Shown one piece after another: positions 38,062-53,983 of a DNA stretch of 64,000 bases. The DNA lies in assembly GCA_013350285.1 (NCBI GenBank), contig JAAXWG010000006.1, forward strand, positions 26,017 to 90,016, given 5' to 3'. How positions within the stretch are numbered: position 1 is the stretch's first letter; every line of letters starts with the position of its first letter. The DNA comes from Candidatus Altimarinota bacterium (GTDB lineage: Bacteria; Patescibacteriota; Gracilibacteria; BD1-5; UBA6164). The notes beneath the pieces were generated by a model. The model was not told the origin of the DNA, did no database searches, and saw only the letters and a list, made by a program, of their open reading frames with translations. The position numbers were made by a program, and so were the translations under genes.

Positions 38062-40308
38062 ATGTCATTAAAAGAAAATATAATACCAAAATTAAAGAAA
38101 TATCTATTTTTTATAAGCATCATTTTTTTTATTGCTTCTTTTTCTCATGTTTTTTATGTTTATATTTATAGCAATGCTCGTACAAGTCCTCTTGCTTGAT
38201 GAACAATATCAGAGTGAATTATTTGAGATTTTCCTCATTTAAATCCACTTATCCCATCAAGTGATTATAATAAATATATTATTAATATCTTGTATCGTTC
38301 TTTATTAAAGTATGATTATAAAGAGAATAAGTTTGTTCCAGATTTGGCGAGTTGTGATATTAAAAATTTGGCTTACATTGAATGTTATCTTAATGATAAT
38401 ATAAAATGGTCAGATGGGACTCCTCTAAATATAGATGATGTAAAAGCAACATATGATAGTATTTTATCTACAGAAGTAAATCCTATAATTTCTTCTCTTT
38501 TAAAAGACACAAAGATAGAAACCAAAGATAATATTATTATTTTCAGTAACACAAGAAATGATATAAATTTTCTTAATGTTCTTCTTCAGCCTATTGTTTC
38601 TCAAAAAATACTCAATACTATTGGTGTAAAGGAAATAAATTCACAATTTCCAATAGAAGGATGATTATATTCTTGATACTTTAAATTGGAGAGTGTAGGA
38701 CAGGAAGAAAATGTCTGAATAAAAAAAATGACACTCGTAAAAAATACACAATATTTTAATAATAAATTTTTAATAGATAAAATTATTTTCAAAGTTTTTA
38801 CTGATACTTCCCATTTTTTAAAGCACAAAGATACGATAAATATATTTAATGATAAATCAAGCCTCATAGGAGAAACAATTCCAAGACTTCAATCTTTTGA
38901 TTATACTATGCCTCAATATGTTTCTTTATTTTTGAATGTTGACACAATAGATAACAGAGATTTAAGAACATTTATTCTTGATAAAATAGATAGACAAAAT
39001 ATTATAAAAATTATAGATGAAAAGAATTTTAAAGCTCTTGATAATCCATATTTCATAACATGAAGTATAGATAGAGAATTAAGTGCAAAAAATATAGACT
39101 CAATTATGGCTCAGAAATGATATTATAAGTCTTCTGAACTTATCAAATTTTTTATTGATGATATAGAAACACAAGAGAAAAACAAAAAGAAAAAAGAAGA
39201 AACACTTAATTCATCAAAACAATGACAAATAAATCTTGATGAAAAAAATACTATTCTAGTATCTCCAACTCCTTATAAATACAATTTTATCACTCAAGAT
39301 GATATTCTTTTAAAATGAAATGTTAATAATTCAAATGTTACAAAAGTATATGTAAATGACTATGCCCTTAAGTGATTTAAGCAAGGAGATGAATTTTTTC
39401 ATTATCGTCTTAAACAAGATGATTATCAAACAATAAAAGAGGGGAAAAATGTATACAAAATTTCTTTTGAAATAAATGGAAAAAAGCTTTATAAAGATGA
39501 AATCATCTATTATTTTTACAAAGATGAAGCAAGACTTAATCAAATAAAAGAAAGCCTTATTCATCCAATAAAACAAGAAATTACCTCATCCTTTTCTGGA
39601 ACAAGTGATATAAAAACAGCAACATGAACAGATAATAGTACATCATCAAAATTAACTCAAGAACAAGAAAAAGATCTCAAAAAAATAGAATCTCTTGATG
39701 AAAAATTTTTCTACAATAAAAAACAAGAACAATTTTCTCTGAAGCTTATTTATATAGATTCAGATAAAAATATGCAACTTATTGCAGAAAATATAAAAAT
39801 GAGCCTTAATCAATTTTGAATACTTGTAAATACATCAGCTATAAATGTTTCTGATTTGAATACAATGCTTCAAAAATGAGAAAAAGATTATGATATAATT
39901 CTTGCATGAATTAATCTTGGATATTTTGATTTTAATATTTTCCCTTATTTTCATAGTAGTCAGATAAAAAATGCTTATAATTTTTCGAATTATAAGAAAT
40001 TGAGTTTAGATATAGCACTAGAGGAATTAAAATCAACAACTCTTTCTCCTGAGAAAATAACTGAACTTGAGAAAAAAGTTGTAGAAATTATAAAAAATGA
40101 AGCAGTAATGAAGGTACTTTATACCCCTATATTAAAGCAACTTGTTGATAAAAATATAAAAAGATATGAATTTCCAACTTATCTCAAAGATGATTCCTTG
40201 AGAATAGAATCTCTAAAAAATGCCTATCTCCTTGAAAAAAAGATAATCAATGTAAAGAGTAAATGATTTTCTGATTTTATTAAGTTTCTTTTTAATAATT
40301 TGTTATAG
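38062..40308 (+). CDS. Oligopeptide-binding (SBP family 5) protein, membrane-anchored
   Basis: 748 residues. An N-terminal membrane helix (YLFFISIIFFIASFSHVFYVYIY) replaces the usual lipoprotein signal. The body reads ILYRSLLKYDYKENKFVPDLAS and IKWSDGTPLNIDDVKATYDSI, clear SBP_bac_5/OppA signatures, and ends with the second lobe. Between the lobes (about residues 415-500) lies an extra strand-rich segment (VTKVYVNDYALKGFKQGDEFFHYRL) that looks like an Ig/PEGA-type domain, and then a Ser/Thr linker. A strong SD (AAAGGAG) precedes ATG. No ABC permease or ATPase follows, so its job may be binding only, or linked to the secretion-like cluster. Confidence 0.85.
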
Positions 40309-40317
40309 CCTCCTCTC

Positions 40318-41223
40318 ATGGATATTAAGGAAAATATTATTCTTCCTGCTTGGAAATTGGTAAAAGATGATGCTAAAATAAAAAAAATTTATTTTTTCCC
40401 ATGACTTCTCTCTATCCTTTTCCTTACTTGGCTTCTTGTTTATCAAAGTATTTATACCTATGTAAATATATTCAATAAAAAAGATGAGGTTCTTGTTTTG
40501 ATGCTTGATTTTTTTCATTCAGGATATTTTATTGAAACTATAATAACAGCTCTTATATTTCTTTTTCTTCATCTATTTGTAGTACCTGTTTTTGAATGAT
40601 GACTTATTAGTTATATAGACGAAAAAAATAAAACTCAAGAACGGGTAAGTTTTTCTGATGTTATTTGAGTATGAGTTTACCGTTTTCTTCCCCTCTTTGA
40701 ATATAATAATTTTAGTCAATTTAAAATAATAAGTGTTTTAAATGCCTATTTATTTACTATCAGGTTTATAGGACTTGAATATATGGGGTATGTAACTTAT
40801 GTGTTTTTGGTAGTATTTTTCTTTTCAATAGTAGCTCATTTACTTTTTGCTTATTCAAAATATGAAATAGTTTTAAAAACAGGAAAGGTTTTGAAATCAA
40901 TATCAAAATCTGCAAAAATAACTATCTTAAATCCTAAAATGACAATACAGCTTTATTTTATGATGATTCTTTTAAATATTAGAGTTATTTTTAATTTTCT
41001 TATATTTCTCTTTTTTCCTATCATTATATTTTCCGCTATTTTTTATATTACTTCAAAATTTTTTCTTATAATTACTCTTATTTTTTTAATAAGTCTTTTT
41101 CTTATTTTTATAGTATTTTTATGATATTTTGCTTCGGTTATGGAAGTATTCAAAATAGCTATATGGTATTATGCTTATATAGAATGAGAGAAAAAAATAG
41201 CAATGTATAAAGATGATGAATAA
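40318..41223 (+). CDS. Uncharacterized polytopic membrane protein
   Basis: 301 residues, about six hydrophobic segments, no recognised motif; the last segment ends in an acidic tail. Segments pair in tight hairpins (IYFFPGLLSILFLTWLLVYQSIY, IIFLFLHLFVVPVFEGGLISYI and others), resembling DUF4013/glycerophosphoryl-diesterase-type membrane domains only in general form. It starts 9 bp after the binding-protein gene, so the two are likely co-transcribed. Confidence 0.75.
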
Positions 41224-41226
41224 AAT

Positions 41227-41997
41227 TTATTTAAAATTAACAAAATACTTTTCATAATATTCTTTGAATTTTCCTAATTTTTCTTTTATTTCTTCATCGT
41301 CTCAGATAGAAATCTCTTGAGGTTCTACTTTAAGAGATAGAAATGATTTATATCCGCTTGTTTTAAGTTGCATAAAAAAGCTTTCTAAAGGGAGAAAAGA
41401 AACTCAACCTCCAGCCTCTCAAGGAAGAAGTCAATCTTTATTTCAGTTTTTATCACATATAAATATATTTCTCATCGTATTTCCAAGTATTCTTGCTGCT
41501 TTTATAATATCCATTCCAGATGAAAGCTCTATTCATGATATATCAAGACTTGTTGTTCAGGTTATTTTTTTTATTTGTTCAAGAGTTGTATTTTTATATT
41601 CTGGTATGATAAAAAAGAGAAATTTTGGAGCAACATTTTGAATACAAATATCAATTCATGGAATTTTTTCTATTTTATTGATATAGTCAGTAAACCAAGT
41701 TGTATTTTTATCACTTATACGAGGAGGAGAAATAGTAATAGTTTTTGCTCAACAAAAAATTGCAATTTCTTTTATAGTATTAAACTTTTCTTTACTCATT
41801 TTTTCACTTGGAGCAGTAATTGAAAGTATAGGAGTTTTAAATTCTTTAATAAGGCTAAGAAGATATTCTTTATCCCAAGAATCATAATCTTCATGTTCTA
41901 TACAAAGATCAATTCAATCAAAATTTGTCTCTTTAACTATTTTGAAGATCCTATGAATTCAATATCATTTTAGGCTTGAGCTTGATAATAGTAGCAC
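41227..41997 (-). CDS. TIM-barrel protein, xylose isomerase/endonuclease IV-like
   Basis: 256 residues from GTG. VLLLSSSSLKGYGIHRIFKIVKETNFDGIDLCIEHEDYDSW is the usual first-strand and first-helix pattern of AP_endonuc_2 domains. Later strands read TPILSITAPS, TITISPP, IDICIQNV, GIELSSG, NIFICDKN. The metal-ligand Glu/His set is not complete to my eye, so catalysis is uncertain. It converges with the membrane-protein gene with only 3 bp between stops. Confidence 0.65.
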
Positions 41998-42074
41998 TTT
42001 TAATTTTTTATATTATAAACTTCTTTATTATTGTATCATAAAGAGATTATTATTTCAAAAAAATAAAGGGAAAA

Positions 42075-42105
42075 AATAAAAACTCATAATTGAGTTTTTA
42101 TTTTT
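42075..42105. terminator. Intrinsic terminator after serS
   Basis: AATAAAAACTCA, loop TAAT, TGAGTTTTTATT then T. It starts immediately beyond the serS stop on the minus strand. Confidence 0.8.
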
Positions 42106-43365
42106 CTATATTTTTTCTTTTCCTCCCATATAAGGACGAAGAACTTCTGGAATAATAACATCACCATCACAAGTCTGATAATTTTCTATAATAGCAATAA
42201 GACACCTTGTAAGAGCAACAACTGTTCCATTGAGAGTATGAACATATTCAAGACCTCCATCATCTTTTCTATATTTTATTCCTAATCTTCTTGATTGAAA
42301 TTCACCAACATTACTACAACTCGTTACTTCCCTATAATTTTCTTGTCCAGGCATCCAAGCTTCTAAATCATATTTTTTAAGAGCAGGATTTCCAAGGTCA
42401 CCAGAGCAAATATTTACCTTTCTATAAGGTATTTTTAGACTTTGCCAAAGTTCCTCTTCAATAGCAACCATCATATTGTGAGTTTTTTTTGAATCATCTG
42501 GTTTACAAAATACTACCATTTCAACTTTTTCAAATTGATGTCATCTAAGTATTCATTTCATATCTTTTCCATAACTTCCTGCTTCACGACGAAAACAAGG
42601 ACTATATCCAATATAAAGTTTTGGTTTTTCTACATCAATTATTTCTCCCATATGGTAAGAAGTAAGTGGAATTTCAGCAGTTCCTATGAGATATAAATCA
42701 TCTTCTCATGGATTGACACTATATACTCAATCTTCTCCAGCAGGAAGAAAACCTGTACCAAAGAGAGATTTTTCTTTTACCATATAAGGAGGAATAAAAA
42801 ATTCAAAATTTTTGTTTACAAGAAAATTGATAGCATATTGAACAAGTGTCATATTGAGAAGAGCAAGATTTCCTTTAAGATACCAAAAACGAGCTCATGA
42901 GATTTCTGCTCCTTTTTCAAGATCTATCCAATTTTTTTCTTCACCAATTTCATAATGATTTTTTGGAGAAAAATTAAATTTTGTTGGTTCAAGAAAAAAA
43001 CTCTCAGTTATACTTTCGGACTCATCTTTTCCTATGGCAGTTGTTTCATCAAGAAAATTTGGTAATCTATGGAGAATATAGGTGTATTTTTCCATTATTT
43101 CATTGAGTTTCTCTTCAAGAAGAGAAATTTTTTCCCCCACATTTTTCATTTCATTAATTTTTTTTACTTTTTCTTCTCCAGAAAGATTTGGTATTTCTTT
43201 TGAAACAACATTTTTTATATTTCTGAGACTATCAAGTTCTATAGAAATTTTATTTTTTTCTTCATCAAGATTTAAAAAATCATCGAGATTTATGTTTAAG
43301 TTTCTTTTTTTGAGAACTTCTTTATATCAAGCGATATCTTGTTTTATTTTTTTTATATCTATCAT
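42106..43365 (-). CDS. serS: Seryl-tRNA synthetase
   Basis: 419 residues. An N-terminal coiled-coil arm ([12 protein letters not shown] region) that clamps the long variable arm of tRNA-Ser is followed by the class II core: [13 protein letters not shown] motif, [19 protein letters not shown] (motif 2 loop), [23 protein letters not shown], and motif 3 near [15 protein letters not shown]. Both tRNA-Ser species it must charge lie in this window. It begins at ATG 43363-43365. Confidence 0.96.
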
Positions 43366-43394
43366 AAAATAATTTTTGTAAAAATAAAAGCTTA

Positions 43395-43844
43395 CTAAAT
43401 AAATTTTTTCATTTGGATACGAGCTTCCATATCCATACTTCTTTCTTTTAAAGTTTGTTTTTTATCATATTTTTTCTTTCCTTGAACAAGAGCTATTTTT
43501 AATTTTATAAGATTTCAAGAAAAATACATTTCAAGAGGAATAATTGTTTTTCATGCTTCTTTTATCTTGGACGAGAGAAAAAATATATCTTTTTTATGAA
43601 TAAAAAGTTTTCTTTCCCTTTTGGACTCTATAGTATTCTTAGGAAGACTCGAAAGGGGGGATATATGACATCATTTTAAAAGTAAATCATTATTTTGTAT
43701 ACTAATAAAACTTCATTTTAGATTTACTTTCCCATCCTTTAATGCCTTTACTTCATATCCTTTTAGTTCTATTCCTGCTTCAAAAGGAGTAAGTATTTCG
43801 TAATCAAAATAAGCCTTTTTATTTTTTGTAATGAGTCTTTGCAT
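43395..43844 (-). CDS. smpB: SsrA-binding protein
   Basis: 149 residues: [40 protein letters not shown] (the OB-fold start GYEVK), [21 protein letters not shown], and the basic tail [18 protein letters not shown]. SmpB carries tmRNA to stalled ribosomes. The terminal helix needed in the mRNA channel is present. No tmRNA gene is seen in this window. It starts 5 bp after the M23 gene ends, so they share a transcript. Confidence 0.94.
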
Positions 43845-43849
43845 ACTTT

Positions 43850-45013
43850 TTAATTCAAGAAAAAATCATATTGGTGTTCAAGTATGTATTCTTTATTTTC
43901 TCCTTTCATTTTCCAATCCCATTGCATATAATCTTCTATTTCATACTTTCCAGCCTTGTTTAGTATATAGGGATTTTCACAAATAGCAAAATCAAGATGA
44001 TAATCACTATATCATTCTTCGTCAACTCAGGTTATTCCTACAGTTCAAAGAGGAGTTTTTTCTTCTATAAACATTCATTCTTTCAAGGATGCATTTATTG
44101 TATCCAAATGAGCATACATTACAAGTTCTCATTTCATTGTTTTTATCCATACTTGATTTCCTCTAAATATATCAAGATTTCTTTCTCTTTGCATTTTATC
44201 AAGATTATCCCCATTTATTATATTTGCAAAATCTGATTTTTTCCAACTATCAACAATACGAATAATTATTCCATCATCAAGAGCAACCACCGTTTCTCAA
44301 GCAGGAGTATCAATATCCCAAGAATGATGAATTCCATCCGTTGTACTTGCCCTATAAGGACGGTGAGCATTTGGTAATTTATCATCTCTTGTAGGAAGAG
44401 AGTATCAAAAGACAGGAATACTATATTTTTCTTGCCTTTTTTTTAATATATTTTCAATAAGTTCTTTTTTATAGAGATTTTCCTGATACTCTCTCTTTTT
44501 TATAAGATAACTTAAATTTTCTTTTTTTATATTCTCTTCTTTTAAATTATTATATATTTTAAGTCTTTTTGTAAGTATTGTATACTTGTCTTTCATTTTT
44601 TCTAAATTTTCATTATCAAGATCAAGAAGAATAGAATATAATTCTGAATTTTTTGTGAACTTGAGCGAAAATCAAGAATCTGGAAATATTTTTTCTTTAT
44701 TTTTTAGAGAAATGTATGAATGATTACATTCATGAGAAAGAAAATCAAGTTCAAAAAAATAAAACTCTTCATCGTTTCATAAATATTTTGTTTTCGTTTC
44801 ACAGAGTGATGAAAAAGTATAACTTGAAATATCTTTATCACTTCTATAGGTTATAAAAGCTTTATTTAAAATAGGAGAATCCAAAAAAATTTCTTTTGTT
44901 ATAATTCCTCCTAATTCTATAGTATCGTTAAGCCCTATAACATTTCCGAAAGCAAGTGAAAATGATCAAATAATTCCTATAATTCCACTCGTAATAAGTA
45001 AAAATCTTTTCAT
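43850..45013 (-). CDS. Secreted M23-family (LytM-like) peptidase
   Basis: 387 residues: signal peptide or anchor ([20 protein letters not shown]), a helical/charged middle (residues 130-190), then the LytM core. [25 protein letters not shown] supplies Hxxx[19 protein letters not shown] the central strand, and DYHLDFAI the last motif. That motif is normally HxH; here the second His is Asp. Gram-negative-type LytM proteins cleave cell-wall peptide bridges, while EnvC-like versions are inactive. Whether this one is active is open. TGA glycines mark the conserved turns. Confidence 0.8.
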
Positions 45014-45073
45014 AAAATGATTATCTTTTCTAAAGTCACATAATTATATGAAAAACAAAAAAAAATCAAATTT

Positions 45074-45625
45074 TTATCTATTTATTATCATCATAATTCC
45101 GTCATCTTCATCAATTGGAAGTATGGTGAAAACCTCTTTATTCTCCTCTAAATAAATATAAAGATTTTCCATTTTATTTTTAAATTTTATAACATCATCA
45201 ATAATAATAATTCCTCATTTTTTTATTTTTTTCTTTGCGAGAAGAAGAAAATCTAAACTTCTTTTTTTCATTCCATCAATAAAAATAAAATCAAATTTTT
45301 TTCTTATTTTTGGAATAATATCAAGAGCATTTCAATGAATTGCTTCTATAAAATCACTTACTTCTGCTTTTTTAAAATTTTTTAAAGCATCATTATGAGA
45401 TTTTATAGAAAATTCAATAGTTGTTACCTTTCCCTTATTTTTTCTTACTTCTTGTGCAAAATGAATAGTAGAATAACCGTTTGCCGTTCCTATCTCAAGA
45501 ATATTTTTTGATTTTGAAAGAAAAATAATATCTCTTAAAAAATAAGCATTTTTTTCGCTTATATTTGGAATATCATTTTTTAATCAATACTTTTTAAGTT
45601 CTTTTAAAAATTCGTTTTTATCCAT
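45074..45625 (-). CDS. O-methyltransferase (class I, SAM-dependent)
   Basis: 183 residues: NILEIGTANGYSTIHFAQEV (motif I, SAM-binding), VTTIEFSIKSHNDALKNF (motif II, acidic ribose ligand), FDFIFIDGMKKRSLDFLLLAKKKIKKGGIIIIDDV (metal-type motif with FIDG and IDD). This order matches the Methyltransf_3 O-methyltransferases such as YrrM. The acceptor is unknown. It is divergent to the pilin-like gene. Confidence 0.88.
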
Positions 45626-45651
45626 TTTTTAAAGTATTTTAAAAATAAAAT

Positions 45652-45680
45652 TTGCCTTTTTCTAAAAAAGTAAATATAAT
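45652..45680 (+). promoter_or_regulatory. Promoter of the pilin-like gene
   Basis: TTGCCT and a perfect TATAAT with 17-bp spacing, about 33 bp before the start codon. Confidence 0.6.
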
Positions 45681-45713
45681 ATGCTTGTTTTATTATATTT
45701 ATAAATTACAAAT

Positions 45714-46079
45714 ATGAAAAATATGATTAAAAAATCTCTTTTTTCTGTTGCTGGAATATTTCTTCTTGCTCAGAATAATTTTGCAAATGCTATTAATTTT
45801 GGTGAAGGAAATGTATCAAGTGGAGTTAAAGGAAGTGAAAATACTGCTGATACAGTAATCCAAAATCTTATTACAACAGCTGCAACATTTTTAGCAATAG
45901 TTGCTGTAATATTTGCTATATATGGATGATTTAGTATTCTTACAGCGGCAGGAGATGAGAAAAAAGTATCAAAGGGAAAAACTATTCTTATACAAGCTCT
46001 TCTTTGACTCCTTGTTATATGGATAGCAAATTCTGTTGTTCAATGGGTTATTACAAAACTTCTTGCACCAAGTGCTTAA
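45714..46079 (+). CDS. Small exported two-helix protein, VirB2-pilin-like
   Basis: 121 residues: signal peptide KSLFSVAGIFLLAQNNFANA with a normal cleavage site, a short mature N-terminus, helix 1 (LITTAATFLAIVAVIFAIYGGFSILTAAG) and helix 2 (TILIQALLGLLVIWIANSVVQWVITKLL) joined by DEKKVSKGK. This is the topology of TrbC/VirB2 pilins and of many CPR major exported proteins. It has its own promoter and terminator, suggesting high expression. It is analogous in form to the gene at 36558. Confidence 0.7.
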
Positions 46080-46096
46080 TTTTAGAGATAAATAAG

Positions 46097-46126
46097 AAAA
46101 GAACCTTTGAAGAAAGGTTCTTTTTT
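46097..46126 (+). terminator. Intrinsic terminator after the pilin-like gene
   Basis: AAAAGAACCTTT, loop GAAG, AAAGGTTCTTTT then T. Confidence 0.92.
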
Positions 46127-46185
46127 ATTGAAAAATAAGTAAAAATAATTAAAATTATTCTTAATAATTTAATTAAGACAATGCT

Positions 46186-46698
46186 ATGAAAAAGATTTGT
46201 ATGATACTTGCTCCAAAAAATTTCCGTGATTTGGAATTTATTGTCCCAAAAGCATTTTTTGAAGTAAATAATTTTGAAATAATAACAACTTCTACAGAAT
46301 TTATATCTGAGTGAAGATTTTGATATATACAAAACCATCAAAAAACAATTTATGAACTACAAAATGAGCTTTTTGATGCAGTTGTTTTTGTTTGATGAGT
46401 TTGAAGTTTGGATCTTGGACAAGATGAAATAGTAAAGAATTTTACAATAAAACATATTCAAAATAATAAAATTATAGCTTCTATTTGTGCATCTCCAAGA
46501 AATTTACTGAAGTGGTGAGTAGTTTCATGAAAAAAACTAACAGGAAATAATTGGGATAATAATTTTGAAAATCTTGCTCGTGAAGCTTGAGCAAAAGCAG
46601 AAAATAAATGACTTGTAATAGATGAAAATCTTATTACTGCTTATGGTCCAGAAAATGTAGAAGAGTTTTCTCTTGCTATTATAAAAGCCTTATCATAA
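46186..46698 (+). CDS. DJ-1/PfpI family protein
   Basis: 170 residues: MILAPKNFRDLEFIVPKAFFEVNNFEI, DAVVFVGGVGSLDL and IIASICASPRNLLKWGVVSGKKLTGN. The nucleophile-elbow Cys (SICASP) and the upstream Glu of the first strand region are in place. The family includes glyoxalase/deglycase-type and peptidase-like proteins. Glycines around VGGVG are TGA. The overlapping ATG at 46181 is out of frame. Confidence 0.9.
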
Positions 46699-46710
46699 TA
46701 AAATTTTTTT

Positions 46711-47520
46711 ATGCAAAAAAAATATGCCCTTGCACTTTGATGATGATCAGCAAGATGACTTGCTCACATCTGAGTTATAAAATATTTAGAAGAACAAAAT
46801 ATTGAAATTTCTGAAATTGCTGGAACCTCTATGGGGGCAATTATTTGAGCAATGTTTGCAATAGGGAAAACAAGTAATGAAATATATGATTTTGCAAAAA
46901 GTATTAATTATTTTATATTAATTGATTTTGATTTAAAGCGAGGTTTAATAAAAGGGAAAAAAATAAAAGAAAAACTTAAAGAAGTTTTTTGAGAGAAAAA
47001 AATAGAAGAAGTAGATATTCCACTGAAGATTATAGCAACAAATCTCGAAACAGGGGAAAAAATAGTTTTTACAACAGGAAAAATTATAGATGCATTGAGG
47101 GCTAGTATAAGTTTACCTACTACTTTTGTTCCTTATAAAATTTGAAAAAATTACTTTATTGATGGTGGTTTTGTTAATAATCTCCCTATAGAAGTTTTAG
47201 AAGAAAAGAATGTAATTGCAGTTTCAGCAATAAAGAGATTTTCTGGTCCAATAAAAGAAAGAAAAAGAAATATATTGTGATTTGATGTTCCACTTAATTT
47301 TTTTGAAATAAATTACCAAATATTACAAAGATCTATTATTTTTATGATGGAGCAAAATGAAGAAAAATCGCTCAAGACAGAATGAAAAAATGTTCTTTTT
47401 GTAAAGCCAGATTTTTGAAATCTTGATTTTTTTGATTTTCATAAGACAAAAGAATTTGTAGAGCTTGGCTATGAATCTATAAAAGAAAAATCTCAAGGAA
47501 AAAAAGACTTCTTTGAGTAG
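46711..47520 (+). CDS. Patatin-like phospholipase (RssA type)
   Basis: 269 residues. The oxyanion loop LGGGSARGLAHIGV has its three glycines (residues 10-12) written TGATGATGA at 46738-46746. The nucleophile elbow is GTSMGA (Ser40) and the second catalytic residue is Asp151 in IDGGFVNNLP. The YchK/RssA class is cytoplasmic and without a known substrate. It follows the DJ-1 gene by 12 bp. It is important here as proof of the genetic code: Trp or stop at residues 10-12 would destroy the site. Confidence 0.95.
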
Positions 47521-47603
47521 TAAGAAGTAAAAACTAAAAATAAGACTTGAGAAACAAGAAAAGAGAAATATACTAGGACGAAAATATTTATTTATAAAGA
47601 TAG

Positions 47604-52172
<4,569 letters not shown>

Positions 52173-52179
52173 AATACAT

Positions 52180-52371
52180 ATGTTAGAAAACACAACCTCT
52201 CAAGAGAGATTTTTTAGTGATAAAATTATTATGAAGTATATGAAAAAATACTGAAAAGAAGAATATAAAGAGGAAATAAATAGAAGACTTACATTTATAG
52301 AAGAAGATTATAAAAAAAAGAAAAAGAAATTGCTTCATATACTGGAAAGAATAAATAAAATTAGTATTTAA
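52180..52371 (+). CDS. Small basic helical protein
   Basis: 63 residues, with one TGA Gly (KKYGKEEY), rich in Lys and Glu and probably one or two helices (LTFIEEDYKKKKKKLLHILERI). No family recognised. It begins 7 bp after leuS, so it is probably co-transcribed. Confidence 0.5.
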
Positions 52372-52424
52372 AAAATGTCTCTAAAACAACTTTACTTAAG
52401 TTTACTTTTTTAACATTCTTAACT

Positions 52425-53012
52425 ATGAAAGTTGCTGTAATTTCAGATATTCACGATAATGCTCATAACTTAGTTATGTTTTTTGAGCAAGTGAAAAAAT
52501 ATGATGTGGAAAAAATAATATTTTTGGGAGATTTTGCTTGAGCTGCAATAGCAGGATTGCTTTGTGCTTCGCCAATTCCCGTTTTTGCTATATGGGGAAA
52601 TAATGATGGAGATAAAACTCTCATCACAAAATTTTCGCTTGGGAAAGACAGTAATTTAGAAATAGGACTTGATATTTTTGATACGATAGAACTAGACTCT
52701 CGAAAAATATTTCTCTCGCATTATCCGATGCTGGCAAAATCTATGGCTCGTTCTTGAGATTTTGATGCCGTTTTTTATGGGCATAATCACGAAAAACACA
52801 AGGAAAGCATAGAAAAATGTCTTGTTTTAAATCCGTGAGAAATAGGAGCTTATAAGACCTGAATAGCGAGTTTTGCTATTTATGATACTCAGACAAATGA
52901 AGCAGAAATCATAGAAATAGAAAATGCAATCACCACAAATACACAAGAATCTCAAGAAAAATTTAAGCAAATAAAGTATGAATTTAATAAGCAGAAAGGG
53001 CATCAGTTTTAG
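52425..53012 (+). CDS. MJ0936/YfcE-type metallophosphoesterase
   Basis: 195 residues: MKVAVISDIHDNAHN (metal motif D-x-H), IIFLGD (GD), GNNDGD (GNHD-like), LSHYP and FYGHNH (GHTH-like). All five calcineurin-type metal-binding motifs are present, so it should be active. MJ0936-like enzymes hydrolyse phosphodiesters, often cyclic nucleotides; the natural substrate is unknown. The extended, charged C-terminus (EIENAITTNTQESQEKFKQIKY) is unusual for the family. Confidence 0.9.
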
Positions 53013-53054
53013 GAGATAATTAAATATTATATAAATATAAGTGTAGAATGTATT

Positions 53055-53090
53055 AAAAAACTAATCCCAAATTTTTTGGATTAGTTTTTT
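53055..53090. terminator. Bidirectional terminator overlapping the FemAB stop
   Basis: AAAAAACTAATCC, AT-rich loop, GGATTAGTTTTTT. The downstream arm lies over the last codons and stop of the minus-strand FemAB gene (stop at 53081-53083). Confidence 0.82.
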
Positions 53091-53974
53091 AATTTCCTCA
53101 ACCCCATAATCAAAAAATACATCACCTTATTTTCTACAAATATAAAACTTTCGCTTACTTTTCTGGTATCTTGCGAAAGTTTTGTTTTAAATTCTGTTAC
53201 TCCAGCAAGGGGAGAATTTTTTTCTCAAGGAGAAGCAATTCAGAGGAAATCATAGATTTTTGATCTTCTTTTTTTTGCTTCTTGTATTACTGTCCATTGG
53301 AGGAGATACGGAGCCATAAGATTTCTATAAGTATTGCTTGAGGCTCAGTAATAATAAAAACTTACTTCCGTATCAAAAACAAATATTCATGAAGCAATAA
53401 TTTTTCATTCAAAACTTGCACTTATAAGCTCACTTCATTGTATTTTTTCAAGAAAATATTTGTAATATGTAAGTGTGTTTCAAGCAAAATTATCACGAGA
53501 GCAAGTTTCTTGCATAAGAGAGAAAAAATCCGTAATATTTTTTTCATTTTTTTCTACGACATGACACTCTACTCATTTTTTTTCTGCAAGGCGGATATTA
53601 TATCTTCCTTTTGGTTTCATATCAGCAAATATTTCCTCTTCGCTTTTTTTTAGATCTATGACTGCGGTAAAAGGAGGAATAAATTTTTTGTAGTATCAAG
53701 TCTGGCAAGTTTTTCATTTCAAAAACTCTATTTTTTTATCATAAAAAATCGTCTCTATTTGGATAAAAAGAGCTTTTTCTTGTTTACAAAGAGCTTGAAG
53801 TTTGAGCCTTGTTTCTTCTGTAATATTTTTATCAAGTCCAATAACAAAGAGCCCATATTTTCAAAAACTTATTTTTCTTTTTTCTACAAAAATTTCATCT
53901 ATTTCAAATATATCTTTTGCTTGTCATGAATTTTTGAGCATTTCTCACCAAGCTTTTGTTTGCCAGATAGCCAT
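53081..53974 (-). CDS. FemAB-like aminoacyl/GNAT transferase
   Basis: 297 residues: AIWQTKAWGEMLKNSGQ start, IPPFTAVIDLKKSEEEIFADMKPKGRYNIRLAEKKGVE (the Mpk.K.RynIr.a.k.G pattern), YYKYFLEKI and APYLLQWTVIQEAKKRRSKIYDFLGIA. FemAB-type enzymes add amino acids to the lipid II stem peptide with aminoacyl-tRNA; others are general N-acyltransferases. The product is complete and ends at TAA inside the terminator. The ruvB stop lies 9 bp upstream of its start on the same strand. Confidence 0.85.
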
Positions 53975-53983
53975 AAATATTTT

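Noticed and set aside
46711..47520. Genetic code 4 (UGA as Trp)
   Set aside because: TGA falls at invariant glycines of GGG and Walker A motifs, while TGG is used normally for Trp.
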